This document shows, in pieces, positions 51,139 to 62,511 of a stretch of 64,000 nt of DNA. The stretch lies in the NCBI RefSeq assembly GCF_003049645.1, contig NZ_PYWK01000005.1, positions 1 to 64,000 of the forward strand, written 5' to 3'. The notes below the pieces were generated by a model. That model did not search any database and was not told the DNA's origin. It was given only the letters and a program-made list of their open reading frames with translations. Positions within the stretch are counted from its first letter, which is position 1; each line of letters starts with the position of its first letter. A program made the translations under genes and the position numbers. The DNA comes from Metasolibacillus fluoroglycofenilyticus (GTDB taxonomy: Bacteria > Bacillota > Bacilli > Bacillales_A > Planococcaceae).

Positions 51139-52386
51139 ATGGAGAATTTGCTTAAAGAAGATCCAGCTATAGCAAAAGCAATTCAGCAGGAGCTATATCG
51201 GCAGCGCGATAAAATTGAATTGATTGCTTCAGAAAACTTTGTTAGTGAAGCTGTTATGGAAGCGATGGGTACAGTCCTCACAAATAAATATGCGGAAGGA
51301 TATCCTGGACAAAGATATTATGGAGGTTGCGAGTATGTTGACATTGTAGAAGAATTGGCTAGAGAAAGAGTTAAAGAATTATTTGATGCAGAACACGTCA
51401 ATGTACAGCCGCACTCAGGTTCGCAGGCTAATGCAGCAGTTTATTTTGCAGCTGTAAATCCAGGAGATACGATTTTGGGCATGAATTTATCACATGGTGG
51501 TCATTTAACACATGGAAGTCCCGTTAACTTTTCTGGTCAGCTATATCATTTTGTTTCTTATGGCGTCGACGAACAAACTCACCTAATAAACTATGATGAA
51601 GTGAGGAAACTTGCCCATGAACATAAACCTCGAATGATTGTAGTGGGAGCAAGTGCTTATCCACGTACAATTGATTTCAAAGCTTTTTCTGAAATTGCTA
51701 AAGAGGTAGATGCGTTATTTCTTGTAGATATGGCGCATATTGCAGGTATTATTGCAGCTGGTTTACATCCAAACCCTGTACCATATGCTGATTTTGTAAC
51801 AACGACAACGCATAAAACCCTACGAGGTCCAAGAGGGGGAGTCATCATATGTAAGAAACCCTGGGCACAAGCAATTGATAAAGCAGTCTTTCCAGTTATT
51901 CAGGGTGGTCCGCTTATGCATATGATTGCTGCCAAAGCGATAGCATTTAAAGAAAATTGCTCCTCTGAATTTAAAGAATATATGAAACATGTACTACAGA
52001 ATGCAAAAGTATTAGCTCAAGCGCTAATAGCAGAGGGTTTAAACGTTGTATCGGGAGGTACTGACAATCATCTTATCCTCTTAGATCTTCGCAATATCGA
52101 CATTACTGGAATGGATGCGCAGCTACTCCTTGATGAGATTGGCATCACGGTAAACAAAAACGCCATTCCATTTGATACGGCAAGTCCACAAATAACGAGT
52201 GGAATACGCATTGGTACACCAGCCGTAACTACAAGAGGAATGGGACCAGATGAGATGATAGAGATAGCAAGTATTATTTCACGAGCATTGAAAAACCCAC
52301 AAGATTCAAAATTAATTAAACAGCTTAGTGATGAGGTCAAGAAAATAACTTCGAGGTTCACCTTATATGAACAGAAGATTCACTGA
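51139..52386 (+). CDS. glyA: serine hydroxymethyltransferase paralogue
   Basis: This PLP enzyme interconverts serine and glycine with tetrahydrofolate. It has 415 residues. All landmarks are present: [41 protein letters not shown], the PLP-lysine motif [14 protein letters not shown], and a C-terminal [14 protein letters not shown]. In Bacilli the housekeeping glyA normally sits elsewhere, so this is probably a second copy. It is the first gene of a three-gene operon with hemL- and sufS-like genes. GGGAGG lies before the ATG. Confidence 0.92.
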   Translation: MENLLKEDPAIAKAIQQELYRQRDKIELIASENFVSEAVMEAMGTVLTNKYAEGYPGQRYYGGCEYVDIVEELARERVKELFDAEHVNVQPHSGSQANAAVYFAAVNPGDTILGMNLSHGGHLTHGSPVNFSGQLYHFVSYGVDEQTHLINYDEVRKLAHEHKPRMIVVGASAYPRTIDFKAFSEIAKEVDALFLVDMAHIAGIIAAGLHPNPVPYADFVTTTTHKTLRGPRGGVIICKKPWAQAIDKAVFPVIQGGPLMHMIAAKAIAFKENCSSEFKEYMKHVLQNAKVLAQALIAEGLNVVSGGTDNHLILLDLRNIDITGMDAQLLLDEIGITVNKNAIPFDTASPQITSGIRIGTPAVTTRGMGPDEMIEIASIISRALKNPQDSKLIKQLSDEVKKITSRFTLYEQKIH

Positions 52387-52398
52387 GAGGGGAAATAA

Positions 52399-53706
52399 AT
52401 GAATATAAAAAGAGTGGATTCTTATTCCAAAGCATTATTCGAACAAGCAAAAAATGTGATTCCTGGAGGAGTAAACAGCCCGGTACGTGCATTTTCATTA
52501 GTTGACTCTCTTCCTGTTTTCATTAAAAAGGGTCAAGGATCTCACATAGTTGATGTTGATGGAAATAAGTATATTGATTATATATGTTCATGGGGACCTT
52601 TGATACTTGGGCATACCCATCCGGCAGTGGAGAAAGAGATACAGAAAGCAGTAAGCGATGGATCAAGTTTTGGATTGTCTACTGAAATTGAAGTGAAAAT
52701 GGCTAGATTAATATGTGAAATTGTTCCATCTATTGAAATGGTACGAATGGTTAACTCTGGAACAGAGGCTGTAATGAGTGCATTACGTTTGGCAAGGGGA
52801 TATACGAAGAGGCAAAAAATTGTTAAATTTCAAGGTGGTTACCATGGACATGCAGATGCTTTGCTAATCAAAGCTGGTTCAGGTGTCGCTACATTAGGAT
52901 TGCCTGATAGTCCGGGGGTATCCAATAACGTCGCTGCTGATACTATTACATTACCTTATAACGATATGGAGAGTATTCATCATATTTTTGAACAATTCGG
53001 AGAACAAATTTCAGCCGTTATTGTCGAGCCAGTTGCCGGAAATATGGGAGTCGTGCCGCCAAAACCTGGATTTCTTCAATTGTTACGTGAAATTACTAAA
53101 CAGTACGGTAGCTTGCTTATCTTTGATGAAGTAATGACTGGTTTTCGCGTAGACTATCATGGGGCACAGAGCCTGTACGGAGTCATTCCTGATATTACTT
53201 GTTTGGGAAAAATCATCGGAGGAGGATTACCTGTAGGCGCTTATGGAGGCAAACGCGAAATCATGGAGCAGATAGCCCCTGTCGGACCGATTTATCAAGC
53301 AGGAACATTATCGGGGAATCCACTTGCCATGTCAGCTGGATATAAAACCCTTCAGTTATTGGAGAAGAGTGAAATCTATGATGAGTTGGAAAGAAAAGCA
53401 GCAAGATTAGAAGAAGGTTTCAAACAAAACGCGGAATTGACAAATGTGCCATTAAAGATTAATAGGGTAGGCTCTATGCTTTCTACCTTTTTTACAGAAC
53501 AAGAGGTTGTTGATTATGAAACAGCTAAGAGTTCAGATATGCAAGTTTTTAAAAAATATTATACGAGTATGCTGAATTTAGGGATTTTGACTGCCCCTAC
53601 ACCCTATGAGGTGATGTTCATATCGGCAGCACATTCCGATGAAGATATTGAAGATACAATCAAGGCTCATTATCAAGCACTTAGTAACGTCAAAAGTATA
53701 GGGTGA
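52399..53706 (+). CDS. glutamate-1-semialdehyde aminotransferase paralogue (HemL/GsaB type)
   Basis: This PLP-dependent aminomutase makes 5-aminolevulinate. It has 435 residues: [14 protein letters not shown] start, [43 protein letters not shown] and the PLP-lysine segment [17 protein letters not shown]. It appears fully conserved and is probably a second copy beside the hemAXCDBL locus found elsewhere in Bacilli. It starts 12 bp after glyA. A related amino-sugar or amino-ketone substrate cannot be ruled out. Confidence 0.9.
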   Translation: MNIKRVDSYSKALFEQAKNVIPGGVNSPVRAFSLVDSLPVFIKKGQGSHIVDVDGNKYIDYICSWGPLILGHTHPAVEKEIQKAVSDGSSFGLSTEIEVKMARLICEIVPSIEMVRMVNSGTEAVMSALRLARGYTKRQKIVKFQGGYHGHADALLIKAGSGVATLGLPDSPGVSNNVAADTITLPYNDMESIHHIFEQFGEQISAVIVEPVAGNMGVVPPKPGFLQLLREITKQYGSLLIFDEVMTGFRVDYHGAQSLYGVIPDITCLGKIIGGGLPVGAYGGKREIMEQIAPVGPIYQAGTLSGNPLAMSAGYKTLQLLEKSEIYDELERKAARLEEGFKQNAELTNVPLKINRVGSMLSTFFTEQEVVDYETAKSSDMQVFKKYYTSMLNLGILTAPTPYEVMFISAAHSDEDIEDTIKAHYQALSNVKSIG

Positions 53707-54933
<1,227 letters not shown>

Positions 54934-55524
54934 TTTTATTTAAATAGCAGCGTAAATATACTCTATTTCGATGGATGGGTAAACGCTTGGTCACAAATGA
55001 AAGGCAAAGAAAATTTAGATTTATAAACAAGAGGGGATTTGATTATATGTGGGTGCCTAGAACTTTTCAATAGCGGGTTCTGAGGCAAGGGGAGGTGCTG
55101 GGATTTAAGCTAATTTAAAAACTTTCTAGGAAAAATGGGTGCTTGGTCTAAGCTCTACCACTAGTATAGTTGTGCACCATCCATATACGACGCAAAATAT
55201 ATTTCTTATACAATTAAATGATATTGAAGCACAGGTATATACAGCGCTTGGGAGATAAGTATTGTAGTGTTTGCCAGACCAATTCGGCACTTACATGATA
55301 TAAGAGGGCTTGATTTCTTAATTGGTATTGAATGCCAAGAAGCGATTGCCTCAATAATTCAAAAGTTGCTGCAACAACGACAATTAGTGATAACTAAGAG
55401 AACCTATGTAATCATCCTGGCATCAAGTTTATTAATTATGAAAGAAGAAATTGACCAAGCCGTTAATCCCATTAAATTTGTACTAAAAAATATTGAAAAC
55501 ATAAAGATTATTCCTGATAATTTT
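54934..55524. other. gene debris and structured DNA after the PLP operon
   Basis: Short open stretches that start and stop without ribosome sites suggest decayed genes: one ends near 55022 (LYFDGWVNAWSQMKG reading) and one ends near 55259 (VVHHPYTTQNIFLIQLND reading). GCCTAGAAC at about 55056 and GTTCTGAGGC at about 55077 can form a bulged stem. A frame at 55267-55593 (GTG start, no ribosome site) overlaps the LysR gene end by 69 bp and I do not trust it as a gene, though its sequence is not random-looking. Confidence 0.45.
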
Positions 55525-56421
55525 CTAGTTAAAGCGTTCATCTTTAATTGTGTTAATCAATTGTTCCATAAAAACACGACTAGCAGCACATAAATGTTTG
55601 TTCTTGCGATAGGCGATGCCAATCTGTGTAGTGATTACCGGATCTTGAATAGGAATCGTTTTAATATGAATATTATCAATATAATCTAGGTAAGCCTTTG
55701 GTAGTATCGTAACGCCAACGCCTTTACTTACCATTTGAATGATAGATTCCATTGTCGTCATTTCAAGCACAGTTTTGGGTGTGAAATTCATTAAGCGGCA
55801 CTGTTCGTTCACAACTTGTCGTAGAAAATAGGTTTCAGGCAATAAAATAGATGGTATCTCCTTTAAAACTTGAAGTGATACACATTGCTCTTTTGCAATG
55901 AAATGATCTATAGGTGCAGCAAAAGCAAGATTTTCTTTATAGAGAGGAATACCTTCTAGGTCTTCATGTTCCAATGGTAAAAAAACGATACCCAAATCCA
56001 ATTCATTTTGTAAAAGTCCTTTGTAAATATCTCCGGTCCGTAGTCCTTGTACAGAAAGCTCTATATTAGGATAAGCATTGTGAAACCTGATAACTGTTGG
56101 GGGCAGCAAGTAATTAACAACTGTGAGTAGAGAGCCAATTTTGAGTGTTCCCCTCTCCAATCCCTGAAGCTCGCTAATTGCAGCACGTGCCTGCGAAATT
56201 TCATGAAAAACATTGTAGCTGTGATGGAGCAATGTTTTGCCTGCATCAGTAAGTATATTTTTTTTGCCAATGCGATCAAATAAAGGCATCCCTACTTCAT
56301 GTTCTAACAAGCTAATTTGCTGACTAAGAGAAGGTTGGGCGATCCCCAGTTTCTCAGCCGCACGTGTAAAATGCAGTTCTTGACATAATACGATAAAGTA
56401 TTCCAATTGTCTTAGTTCCAT
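55525..56421 (-). CDS. LysR family transcriptional regulator
   Basis: This is a 298-residue protein from the ATG at 56421, behind GGGAGGAA. An in-frame TTG 15 nt upstream is part of that site. The N-terminal winged helix-turn-helix (MELRQLEYFIVL, FTRAAEKLGIAQPSLSQQI) is followed by a LysR effector domain (LKIGSLLTVVNYLLPPTV, LDLGIVFLPLEHEDLEG, VSKGVGVTILPK). It faces away from the doxX gene and towards the PLP operon debris. It could control either neighbour. LysR proteins usually act on the divergent gene. Confidence 0.93.
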   Translation of the reverse strand: MELRQLEYFIVLCQELHFTRAAEKLGIAQPSLSQQISLLEHEVGMPLFDRIGKKNILTDAGKTLLHHSYNVFHEISQARAAISELQGLERGTLKIGSLLTVVNYLLPPTVIRFHNAYPNIELSVQGLRTGDIYKGLLQNELDLGIVFLPLEHEDLEGIPLYKENLAFAAPIDHFIAKEQCVSLQVLKEIPSILLPETYFLRQVVNEQCRLMNFTPKTVLEMTTMESIIQMVSKGVGVTILPKAYLDYIDNIHIKTIPIQDPVITTQIGIAYRKNKHLCAASRVFMEQLINTIKDERFN

Positions 56422-56897
56422 CGAACTTCCTCCCAATTATTTATATTCAAAATGATAGGTTTTAACTATAATTATATATTAATCCATTATGTATTTCTAA
56501 AAGAAATTAATCATGAATATTTTTATTGGTGTGAAATATATACAAAAGAACGATTTTCTATTCCATTAAGCCGTGGAGAAAAGGTAGTTATTGATTATAT
56601 TTTACCAGTGAAATCAAAATTAAACGAAACAAAATTTTAGGGAATTGATTTTTGACAAAGAAAAAACATAGAAAATTATTAAGCATTCATTGAAAATAAT
56701 AGTGACATGATAGTGAATATAAATCTCGCAAACAATTTATTATTCTCCTACATATAGATTAATGAATATAACAAAAGATTACTGATAAATAATGGGTATT
56801 TTAATATATTTATTCTTGCAATATCATTATTTACAGAACTCTATAGAAAGTTTTGCTATTAAAATATATAATGAATCTATAAGGAGAGGAAAAATTT
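56422..56897. other. AT-rich region between LysR and doxX
   Basis: A 62-codon frame (56452-56640) runs divergently from LysR, with a reading that contains ERFSIPLSRGEKVVIDYI. It lacks a clear ribosome site and I do not recognise it; it may be a gene remnant. The remaining 257 bp are very AT-rich and hold the presumed doxX promoter. Confidence 0.35.
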
Positions 56898-57440
56898 ATG
56901 AGAAATAAAACTACTATTTATATCCCTGAAAATCCAGTTTCAAGCTTTTTGTTTAGTGATACCCGCTCTGCAATTATTTGGTTAATTATTCGTCTTTATG
57001 TCGGGTACATATGGCTGACAGCAGGTTGGGGGAAAATCCAGAACGATGCATGGGTTGGTGAAAATGGAGGGAAGGCACTTGAAGGATTTGTAATGGGGGC
57101 ACTTTCCAAATCACAAGAAACAGCAGATGTAACAGGATGGTATGCATCTTTTTTAGAAAACAGTGTGCTACCGAATGCAAAACTACTTTCGTTCGTTGTT
57201 GCGTACGGAGAGCTTTTAGTAGGTCTAGGATTGATTTTTGGCTTATTAACTGGGATTGCAGCCTTTTTTGGCGCATTTATGAATGTGAGTTTCTTATTTG
57301 CAGGAACTTTAAGTAGCAATCCATTGCTATTTATCCTTGCAACATGGCTAGTGCTTGCATGGAAGGTTGCCGGATGGTATGGACTGGACCGTTGGGCTTT
57401 ACCGAAATTAGGCACACCTTGGAATAAAAAACTACAATGA
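56898..57440 (+). CDS. DoxX family membrane protein
   Basis: This 180-residue protein has four predicted membrane helices. The DoxX pattern is IIRLYVGYIWLTAGWGKI near the start, the YGELLVGLGLIFGLLTGIAA helix pair and WYGLDRW at the end. Relatives act in quinone-linked sulfur oxidation or redox stress. The role here is not known. AAGGAGAGG precedes the ATG. A long palindromic terminator follows. Confidence 0.88.
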   Translation: MRNKTTIYIPENPVSSFLFSDTRSAIIWLIIRLYVGYIWLTAGWGKIQNDAWVGENGGKALEGFVMGALSKSQETADVTGWYASFLENSVLPNAKLLSFVVAYGELLVGLGLIFGLLTGIAAFFGAFMNVSFLFAGTLSSNPLLFILATWLVLAWKVAGWYGLDRWALPKLGTPWNKKLQ

Positions 57441-57460
57441 CTACCAATTAAATATGTTCA

Positions 57461-57494
57461 TAAGCGCAGTTCAAATTTGAACTGCGCTTATTTT
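57461..57494. terminator. bidirectional terminator doxX / COG0523 gene
   Basis: A perfect 30-bp palindrome with arms TAAGCGCAGTTC and GAACTGCGCTTA, followed by TTTTA. It lies between two convergent genes. Confidence 0.88.
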
Positions 57495-57524
57495 ATGATT
57501 TTGTAGTTACTCCCTAGCGACAAA

Positions 57525-58691
57525 TTAAATACTTGCAACAAAAGGGGGTAATGGGTCAATAAACTGCAGCCAATTTTGCTGCATTTCATTATCAGTTAAC
57601 AAGCATTCATCTAATTGCTGCGTAATTTTTGAAGCATCTAAATCGATACCAATAAAGACGATTTCATTTTGTTTACCACCGAATTGCTCATGCCAACGTA
57701 GCTGTAATTCGGGGTCCTGTTCAAAAGCTATTTTTTGCATATGCTTTGGTAAATCCACAAGCCATTGCCCAGCAGCCTGAAATTGAATTGATGCTCCTGC
57801 TTGGGAAACTAATCCAGCAAGCCAGAAAAAACCTTTAGAGCGGATAATTTCACTTGGGAAGCTAGCTAACCAATCATGCCAGCGTTCAGGGTGAAACGGA
57901 CGTTGACGTCGATAAACAAAGGAAGATATGCCGTATTCCTCGGTTTCGGGGATATGTTCATTATTAAGCTCTTTAATCCAGCCAGCGCTCATGCTCGCAT
58001 TTTCAAAATCAAATAATTTACGATTTAGTATATCATTTAATGGGACTTGTCCGTTCATAGCAGTAATAATTTCAGCATCTGGATTGAGCTTTTTTAACAG
58101 TTCCTTCAGCGCGCCAATATATGATGGATTGACAATATCTGCTTTGGAAATAATAAGAATATTAGCGAATTCTATTTGATCAATAAGTAAATCAGAAACA
58201 TCACGTTGGTCCAATTTGTCATCTGTTTGAGCTCGCTCTAACAATGTTTCACCGCTTTCATAGTCATCCATAAAACGTGCTGCGTCCACGACTGTTATCA
58301 TGGCATCAATATAGCAACGATTATTCAATGTAATATTGAGAGAATCATCAGCTATCGTTAAAGTTTGTGCTACAGGTAAAGGCTCTGAAATACCTGTTGA
58401 TTCAATTATTATTCCATCTAACTCTTGATTTTGCAGCAATTTATCTACTTCAATTAATAAATCTTCACGTAAAGTGCAGCAAATACAGCCATTTGTTAAT
58501 TCAATAAAGCTCTCCTCCGTGCGAGAAAATCCACCATCTTCAATGAGCTGTGCATCGATATTAATCTCACTCATATCGTTGACAATAACAGCAAGTTTGC
58601 GCCCCTCCCGATTAGCTAAAATATAATTTAATAATGTCGTTTTGCCAGCTCCTAAATAACCGCTTAGTACAGTAACAGGAATTTTTTTCAT
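57525..58691 (-). CDS. COG0523 (CobW/ZagA-type) zinc metallochaperone GTPase
   Basis: This is a 388-residue GTPase with Walker [14 protein letters not shown], the metal-binding [10 protein letters not shown] (CxCC), Walker B region IIIESTGIS and the [10 protein letters not shown] guanine motif. The C-terminal CobW domain carries [16 protein letters not shown]. Zur-controlled members such as B. subtilis ZagA/YciC deliver zinc to client enzymes under starvation. Four Zur boxes upstream support that role here. A TTGACA/TATATA promoter lies at 58758-58731 on the minus strand. Confidence 0.93.
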   Translation of the reverse strand: MKKIPVTVLSGYLGAGKTTLLNYILANREGRKLAVIVNDMSEINIDAQLIEDGGFSRTEESFIELTNGCICCTLREDLLIEVDKLLQNQELDGIIIESTGISEPLPVAQTLTIADDSLNITLNNRCYIDAMITVVDAARFMDDYESGETLLERAQTDDKLDQRDVSDLLIDQIEFANILIISKADIVNPSYIGALKELLKKLNPDAEIITAMNGQVPLNDILNRKLFDFENASMSAGWIKELNNEHIPETEEYGISSFVYRRQRPFHPERWHDWLASFPSEIIRSKGFFWLAGLVSQAGASIQFQAAGQWLVDLPKHMQKIAFEQDPELQLRWHEQFGGKQNEIVFIGIDLDASKITQQLDECLLTDNEMQQNWLQFIDPLPPFVASI

Positions 58692-58708
58692 TAATGAACA
58701 CCCCTAAA

Positions 58709-58845
58709 AAGTAATGATTACGATTTATAATATATAATTTATTTAGTATATTTGTCAATATAAATAGTAATGATTACGTTTTGTGAATAAAATTGTTTAC
58801 AAAAAGTAATGATTACTATATAGTTTTAAATCGTAGTCATTACGA
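58709..58845. promoter_or_regulatory. four Zur boxes and divergent promoters
   Basis: Boxes at 58709-58723, 58765-58779, 58804-58818 and 58831-58845 match the Bacillus Zur consensus TCGTAATNATTACGA with one to a few mismatches. The last reads TCGTAGTCATTACGA. The zinT promoter (TTTACA 58796-58801, 17-nt spacer, TATAGT 58819-58824) is covered by boxes 3 and 4. The minus-strand promoter lies between boxes 1 and 2. Zinc-loaded Zur should shut both genes. Confidence 0.9.
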
Positions 58846-58861
58846 TTTAAGGAGGAGTATT

Positions 58862-59554
58862 ATGAATAAAAGATGGTTAATGCCATTTGCGGCTGCTACA
58901 ATGGCTTTTACTTTAGTTGCATGTCAAGAGGAGGCAAAGGAGGATAGGGAAGTAGGCTCTGAGGCTACAGACCATAGCCATGACCATAATCATGACCACG
59001 GGGAACAAACAGAGCAAGACAAACAAATTGCTAAAGGCTATTTTGAAGATAGTGATATTACAAATCGTCCATTAACAAATTGGCAAGGTGAGTGGCAGTC
59101 GGTTTATCCATATTTACAAGATGGCACACTTGATAAGGTCTTTGAGCATAAAGCATTACATGGAGATAAAACGGCAGAAGAATATAAGGAATATTACACA
59201 ATTGGTTATCAAACAGATGTCACGCATATTGATATTACTAATAAGACTATGACATTTCATAAAGATGGGGAAATGCTGACAGGGACATATGAGTACGATG
59301 GATATGAAATTTTAACATACGAAAAAGGGAATCGTGGCGTTCGTTATATATTTAAGCAAATTGACAATGATTCCAAAGCACCGAAATATGTTCAGTTCAG
59401 CGATCATATTATTTCTGATAAAGTATCAGGACATTTCCATATTTACTTTGGCGAAGATCGTGCAAAATTATTAGAAGAAATGGAAAATTGGCCAACATAC
59501 TATCCAAAAGCATTAACTAGAGAAGAAATTGTTGAAGAAATGAATGCCCATTAA
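58862..59554 (+). CDS. zinT: ZinT-like zinc-binding lipoprotein
   Basis: This protein has 230 residues from the ATG at 58862, behind AAGGAGGAG. The lipobox is TLVAC (Cys20). A His/Asp-rich stretch (HSHDHNHDHGE, about 40-52) follows, then the ZinT/YodA domain with LTNWQGEWQSVYPYLQDG, EEYKEYYTIGY, VRYIFK, FSDHIISD and HFHIYFG; the final His residues form the metal site in the family. It captures zinc outside the cell for an uptake system not in this window. Confidence 0.95.
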   Translation: MNKRWLMPFAAATMAFTLVACQEEAKEDREVGSEATDHSHDHNHDHGEQTEQDKQIAKGYFEDSDITNRPLTNWQGEWQSVYPYLQDGTLDKVFEHKALHGDKTAEEYKEYYTIGYQTDVTHIDITNKTMTFHKDGEMLTGTYEYDGYEILTYEKGNRGVRYIFKQIDNDSKAPKYVQFSDHIISDKVSGHFHIYFGEDRAKLLEEMENWPTYYPKALTREEIVEEMNAH

Positions 59555-59587
59555 TAAAATTTTGTAAACACTTTAGGCAAAGAAAAT

Positions 59588-59640
59588 GAAGGCGTCTGAA
59601 AAGCGTGCAAAGCACTGTTTTTCAGATGCTTCTTTTGCTT
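59588..59640 (+). terminator. terminator of zinT
   Basis: GAAGGCGTCTGAAAA and TTTTTCAGATGCTTC form the stem, then TTTTGCTTTTT. Confidence 0.8.
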
Positions 59641-59724
59641 TTTATCAGGCGTGTTGATTATAAAAAGGATATGGATGCGTGTGTTTTAAGGTAGAGAATG
59701 CACTGTTAATAAAGGATTTACTTG

Positions 59725-59951
59725 TTGATTGGAGTGAAGGGGGGCGAGTGTTCCTGCGATTACTCGTCGCAAAGCAAAGCCTTCCAGCAGGACAAAGTGT
59801 AGGGAGGCTAAAACCCCCGCGTCCTGCGGCAACGCCTCCATGACCAACATCCTGTTGACCTCGAGCTGAAAATCCATTTATTTCGGTGACAACCGAAATA
59901 AATTAGTTGAGGTCGTGCCTACGGAAAGCGTCCCCCGCAACGGAAATCAAC
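59725..59951. repeat. Bacillaceae-type structured intergenic repeat, with an inner hairpin
   Basis: It begins TTGATTGGAGTG and ends ACGGAAATCAAC, and includes TTCCTGCGATTAC, GTCCTGCGGC and ACGGAAAGCGTCCCCCG. This is the layout of a long repeat I recall from many Bacillaceae intergenic regions. A 12-bp perfect hairpin (ATTTATTTCGGT/ACCGAAATAAAT, 59876-59903) interrupts it. The flanking stretches 59641-59724 and 59952-60151 show no gene. Confidence 0.6.
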
Positions 59952-60151
59952 AAATTTCCTAGGCTCTTTTTGTAAAATAAAGGCTAATCAACACATCTGG
60001 CTCTTTATTAAAATAATACCTATTTTCCCCATTGCTTTTAAGCTACCTCGTGCCCCGTTTATTTTTTCAACAAACTGACAGCGATAGCATGAAACTTTAA
60101 AAGAGATAAAACGTAAAGGTAGTAATTAGAAATAAAGGGAGGGGCACTCAA

Positions 60152-61276
60152 TTGAAAATAGTTATATGGAGCATTGTAAGTATCGTCATTGTGCTTGTTC
60201 TAATAGTCGGCATAGGGATGTATATGTTCACTAAAGAAATAAAAGCTGAACAACCTGAATATATCATTGATTTTCTAAAAGAAAATGCAGCGAAAGGTAA
60301 TGTTGCCATGGTGATTAATTACAATGATGAGCATTGGGTTAATATTAATGAGAAGGAGCCATTACCTTTAGCAAGTACGGTAAAAATTATTGTTGCAATT
60401 GAGTATGCACAGCAGGCAGCTGATGGGAAAATTGACCCGAATCAAATCATCAGCTTAGAGGAGCTGGATAGATTTTATATTGCTAAAACAGATGGGGGGG
60501 CACATGAGGCTTGGCTAACCGAGGTGCAAAAGGAATATGAGAAAGAGGGAGTTCCATTGTATGAGGTAGCAAATGGAATGATTGCCTATAGCTCAAATGC
60601 CAATACGGATTATTTAATCTATCGATTAGGCTTGGAAAATTTGAACGAAACATTAAAGAAATTAGAGCTAGTTCATCATGATGAGATTTATCCATTAACA
60701 AGTCCGTTATACATACCATTTCAGTTAATGAGCGAGCAAAGCTTGTCTAGTAAGGAATTGCTAGTAGCGATGCAAGAGATGGATATGGATGAGTACCGAC
60801 AACGAGCAACTGCTATTCATAAAAATTGGCTTACAGAGCCATTGACTGAGCAAGAGAAGGAACAAGTACGAAAAACATTGACAATGGATATTCAAAAGGT
60901 TTGGTCAGACCGACTACATCGTTCTACAACAAAGGACTATGCTGCGATTATGAAAAAGCTAAATGATAAATCTTATTTTAGCGAAGAGGTTTATAAATAT
61001 CTTGATCCGGTCATGGAGCAATTAATGCAACGACCGAGTAATAGTGAGTTATTTGCACAGCTAGGGCAAAAGGGCGGTTCAACAGCATTTGTTTTAACAA
61101 TTGCTATGTATGCAACAGATAAGGAACAAAACAGGACAGAGTTAGCCTTCTTTGCAAATGATTTATCAATATTGGAGCAAACAAAGTTAGCTAAAAACTT
61201 GAATAGCTTTCAATTAGCCTTTTTAACAGAAGAACAGTTTCGTGTAAAGGTGAGAAGTGAACTAGTTGGGCTTTGA
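60152..61276 (+). CDS. membrane-anchored beta-lactamase-like serine hydrolase
   Basis: This is a 374-residue protein with a TTG start 7 nt after GGGAGGGG. One N-terminal membrane helix (about 5-27) anchors an extracytoplasmic domain of the class A beta-lactamase/penicillin-binding fold: SxxK as STVK (Ser75, Lys78), SxN as SSN (147-149), and KGG in LGQKGGSTAF. The usual omega-loop Glu is not evident. It may be an esterase, carboxypeptidase or weak lactamase. Substrate is unknown. Confidence 0.85.
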   Translation: MKIVIWSIVSIVIVLVLIVGIGMYMFTKEIKAEQPEYIIDFLKENAAKGNVAMVINYNDEHWVNINEKEPLPLASTVKIIVAIEYAQQAADGKIDPNQIISLEELDRFYIAKTDGGAHEAWLTEVQKEYEKEGVPLYEVANGMIAYSSNANTDYLIYRLGLENLNETLKKLELVHHDEIYPLTSPLYIPFQLMSEQSLSSKELLVAMQEMDMDEYRQRATAIHKNWLTEPLTEQEKEQVRKTLTMDIQKVWSDRLHRSTTKDYAAIMKKLNDKSYFSEEVYKYLDPVMEQLMQRPSNSELFAQLGQKGGSTAFVLTIAMYATDKEQNRTELAFFANDLSILEQTKLAKNLNSFQLAFLTEEQFRVKVRSELVGL

Positions 61277-61366
61277 GAAACCTTTGTTGTTTACTAATGC
61301 TAACGAATATCAAATTTTTTTGATACAATAAGGTGAAACTTCAAGCAGTAAGGAGACATATATTTT

Positions 61367-61864
61367 ATGACAAACAACGATATTTTAATTCGCCTACGCT
61401 ATGCGTTTGATATTAAAAATATAGATATGATAGAAATTTTTAGGCTTGGTGGTATAGGAGTCACAAAGGATGATGTGACGAATATGCTAATTAAGGTGAA
61501 AGAAGATGATGAAGCACCTGAAAATTATAAAAAATGTAATAATAAAATGCTTGAAGCATTTTTGAATGGTTTTATTACATTTAAGAGGGGCCCTCAGCAT
61601 ACGGCTGAAGGGGAACCAGTAGCACCACCAAAAGCGACAGGTCAAGAAAGCTCGAATAATATACTATTTAAAAAAGTGAAAATCGCCTTGGCATTAACGA
61701 GCGAAGATGTTATTGCGCTAATCGATGATGGTGGAGGTATTAAAGTGTCGAAGGGTGAGATTGGGGCAATTTTACGCAATCCAAGTCATAAAAATTATAA
61801 AGAATGTGGCGATAGCTTTGCACGTTACTTTTTAAGAGGGCTAACAAATAAATATCGCGCATAG
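61367..61864 (+). CDS. DUF1456 family protein (YehS-like)
   Basis: This is a 165-residue soluble protein made of two similar halves. RLRYAFDIKNIDMIEIF near residue 7 is matched by KVKIALALTSEDVIALI near residue 103, and ENYKKCNNKMLEAFLNGFI by KNYKECGDSFARYFLRGL. This is the DUF1456/YehS repeat layout. No function is known. AAGGAG precedes the ATG, and a terminator follows. Confidence 0.9.
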   Translation: MTNNDILIRLRYAFDIKNIDMIEIFRLGGIGVTKDDVTNMLIKVKEDDEAPENYKKCNNKMLEAFLNGFITFKRGPQHTAEGEPVAPPKATGQESSNNILFKKVKIALALTSEDVIALIDDGGGIKVSKGEIGAILRNPSHKNYKECGDSFARYFLRGLTNKYRA

Positions 61865-61884
61865 TATTGCATCATAAAAAAAGA

Positions 61885-61921
61885 AAGGGCTGTCCGAAAG
61901 TTTTTTTCGGGCAGCCTTTAA
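61885..61921 (+). terminator. terminator of the DUF1456 gene
   Basis: GGCTGTCCGAAAG and CGGGCAGCC form a stem around a T-rich loop, then TTTAAA. The GGCTGTC arm is like the dispersed hairpin elements. Confidence 0.6.
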
Positions 61922-61973
61922 ATATTTGCTAAAAATTATTACTTCTGCGATTACCAGCCGTAAAGGGAGTGCC

Positions 61974-62369
61974 TCAAAATGGCTTGTCTGACACACCCTT
62001 CTTTTTTATTTGGGCATCCATCGTATCTAAAAAATCCTTAGTAATGCGAACGACATATTTTACTTCGTCTAAGTTACGGTCTCTAAGAAGTGAATGATGG
62101 ATGCTCAACATTAAATTTTTCTCTTCGATATCTGCAACATTTGCTAAAGTTTGAAAATTAAAAAGTTCATCTGGTGCAATATCTAATGCATGCATTAAGC
62201 TTTCTAGCGTGCTTAATGTAATATTTGATTGCCCATTTTCGATATTGGAAATACGTCCTTTACTAAAGCCAATTTTACCTGTTCTTTCTGCTACTTCCTC
62301 TTGACTCAATCCCTTTGCAATTCGAATTGCACGAAGCTGTTCTCCCACTAGCTTTAAAAAATCTGACAT
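61974..62369 (-). CDS. XRE-family helix-turn-helix regulator
   Basis: This 131-residue protein has an N-terminal XRE domain (LRAIRIAKGLSQEEVAERTG, KGRISNIENGQSNITLSTLESL). A C-terminal helical tail of unknown type follows. AGAGGTG precedes the ATG. It is divergent from the HsdS-like gene, with 142 bp between them, and could control it. Confidence 0.88.
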   Translation of the reverse strand: MSDFLKLVGEQLRAIRIAKGLSQEEVAERTGKIGFSKGRISNIENGQSNITLSTLESLMHALDIAPDELFNFQTLANVADIEEKNLMLSIHHSLLRDRNLDEVKYVVRITKDFLDTMDAQIKKKGVSDKPF

Positions 62370-62511
62370 ATCATTTCACCTCTAAGTTAAAAGCTAGTGA
62401 AAAACATTTTAAATGGAGATACCTTTAAAATAGTACATTAAGTAAAAGTTATATTATAATGGTACAAATGGAGTAGGATATATTAATTATATAAATAGGA
62501 GGAGTATTTCA

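Noticed and set aside
55267-55593. A 108-codon gene overlapping the LysR 3' end
   Set aside because: The GTG start has no ribosome site, and the last 23 codons are antisense to LysR. It is more likely a remnant with chance extension.
56452-56640. A 62-codon gene divergent from LysR
   Set aside because: No clear ribosome site, very AT-rich, and no recognisable family. Left as a possible remnant.
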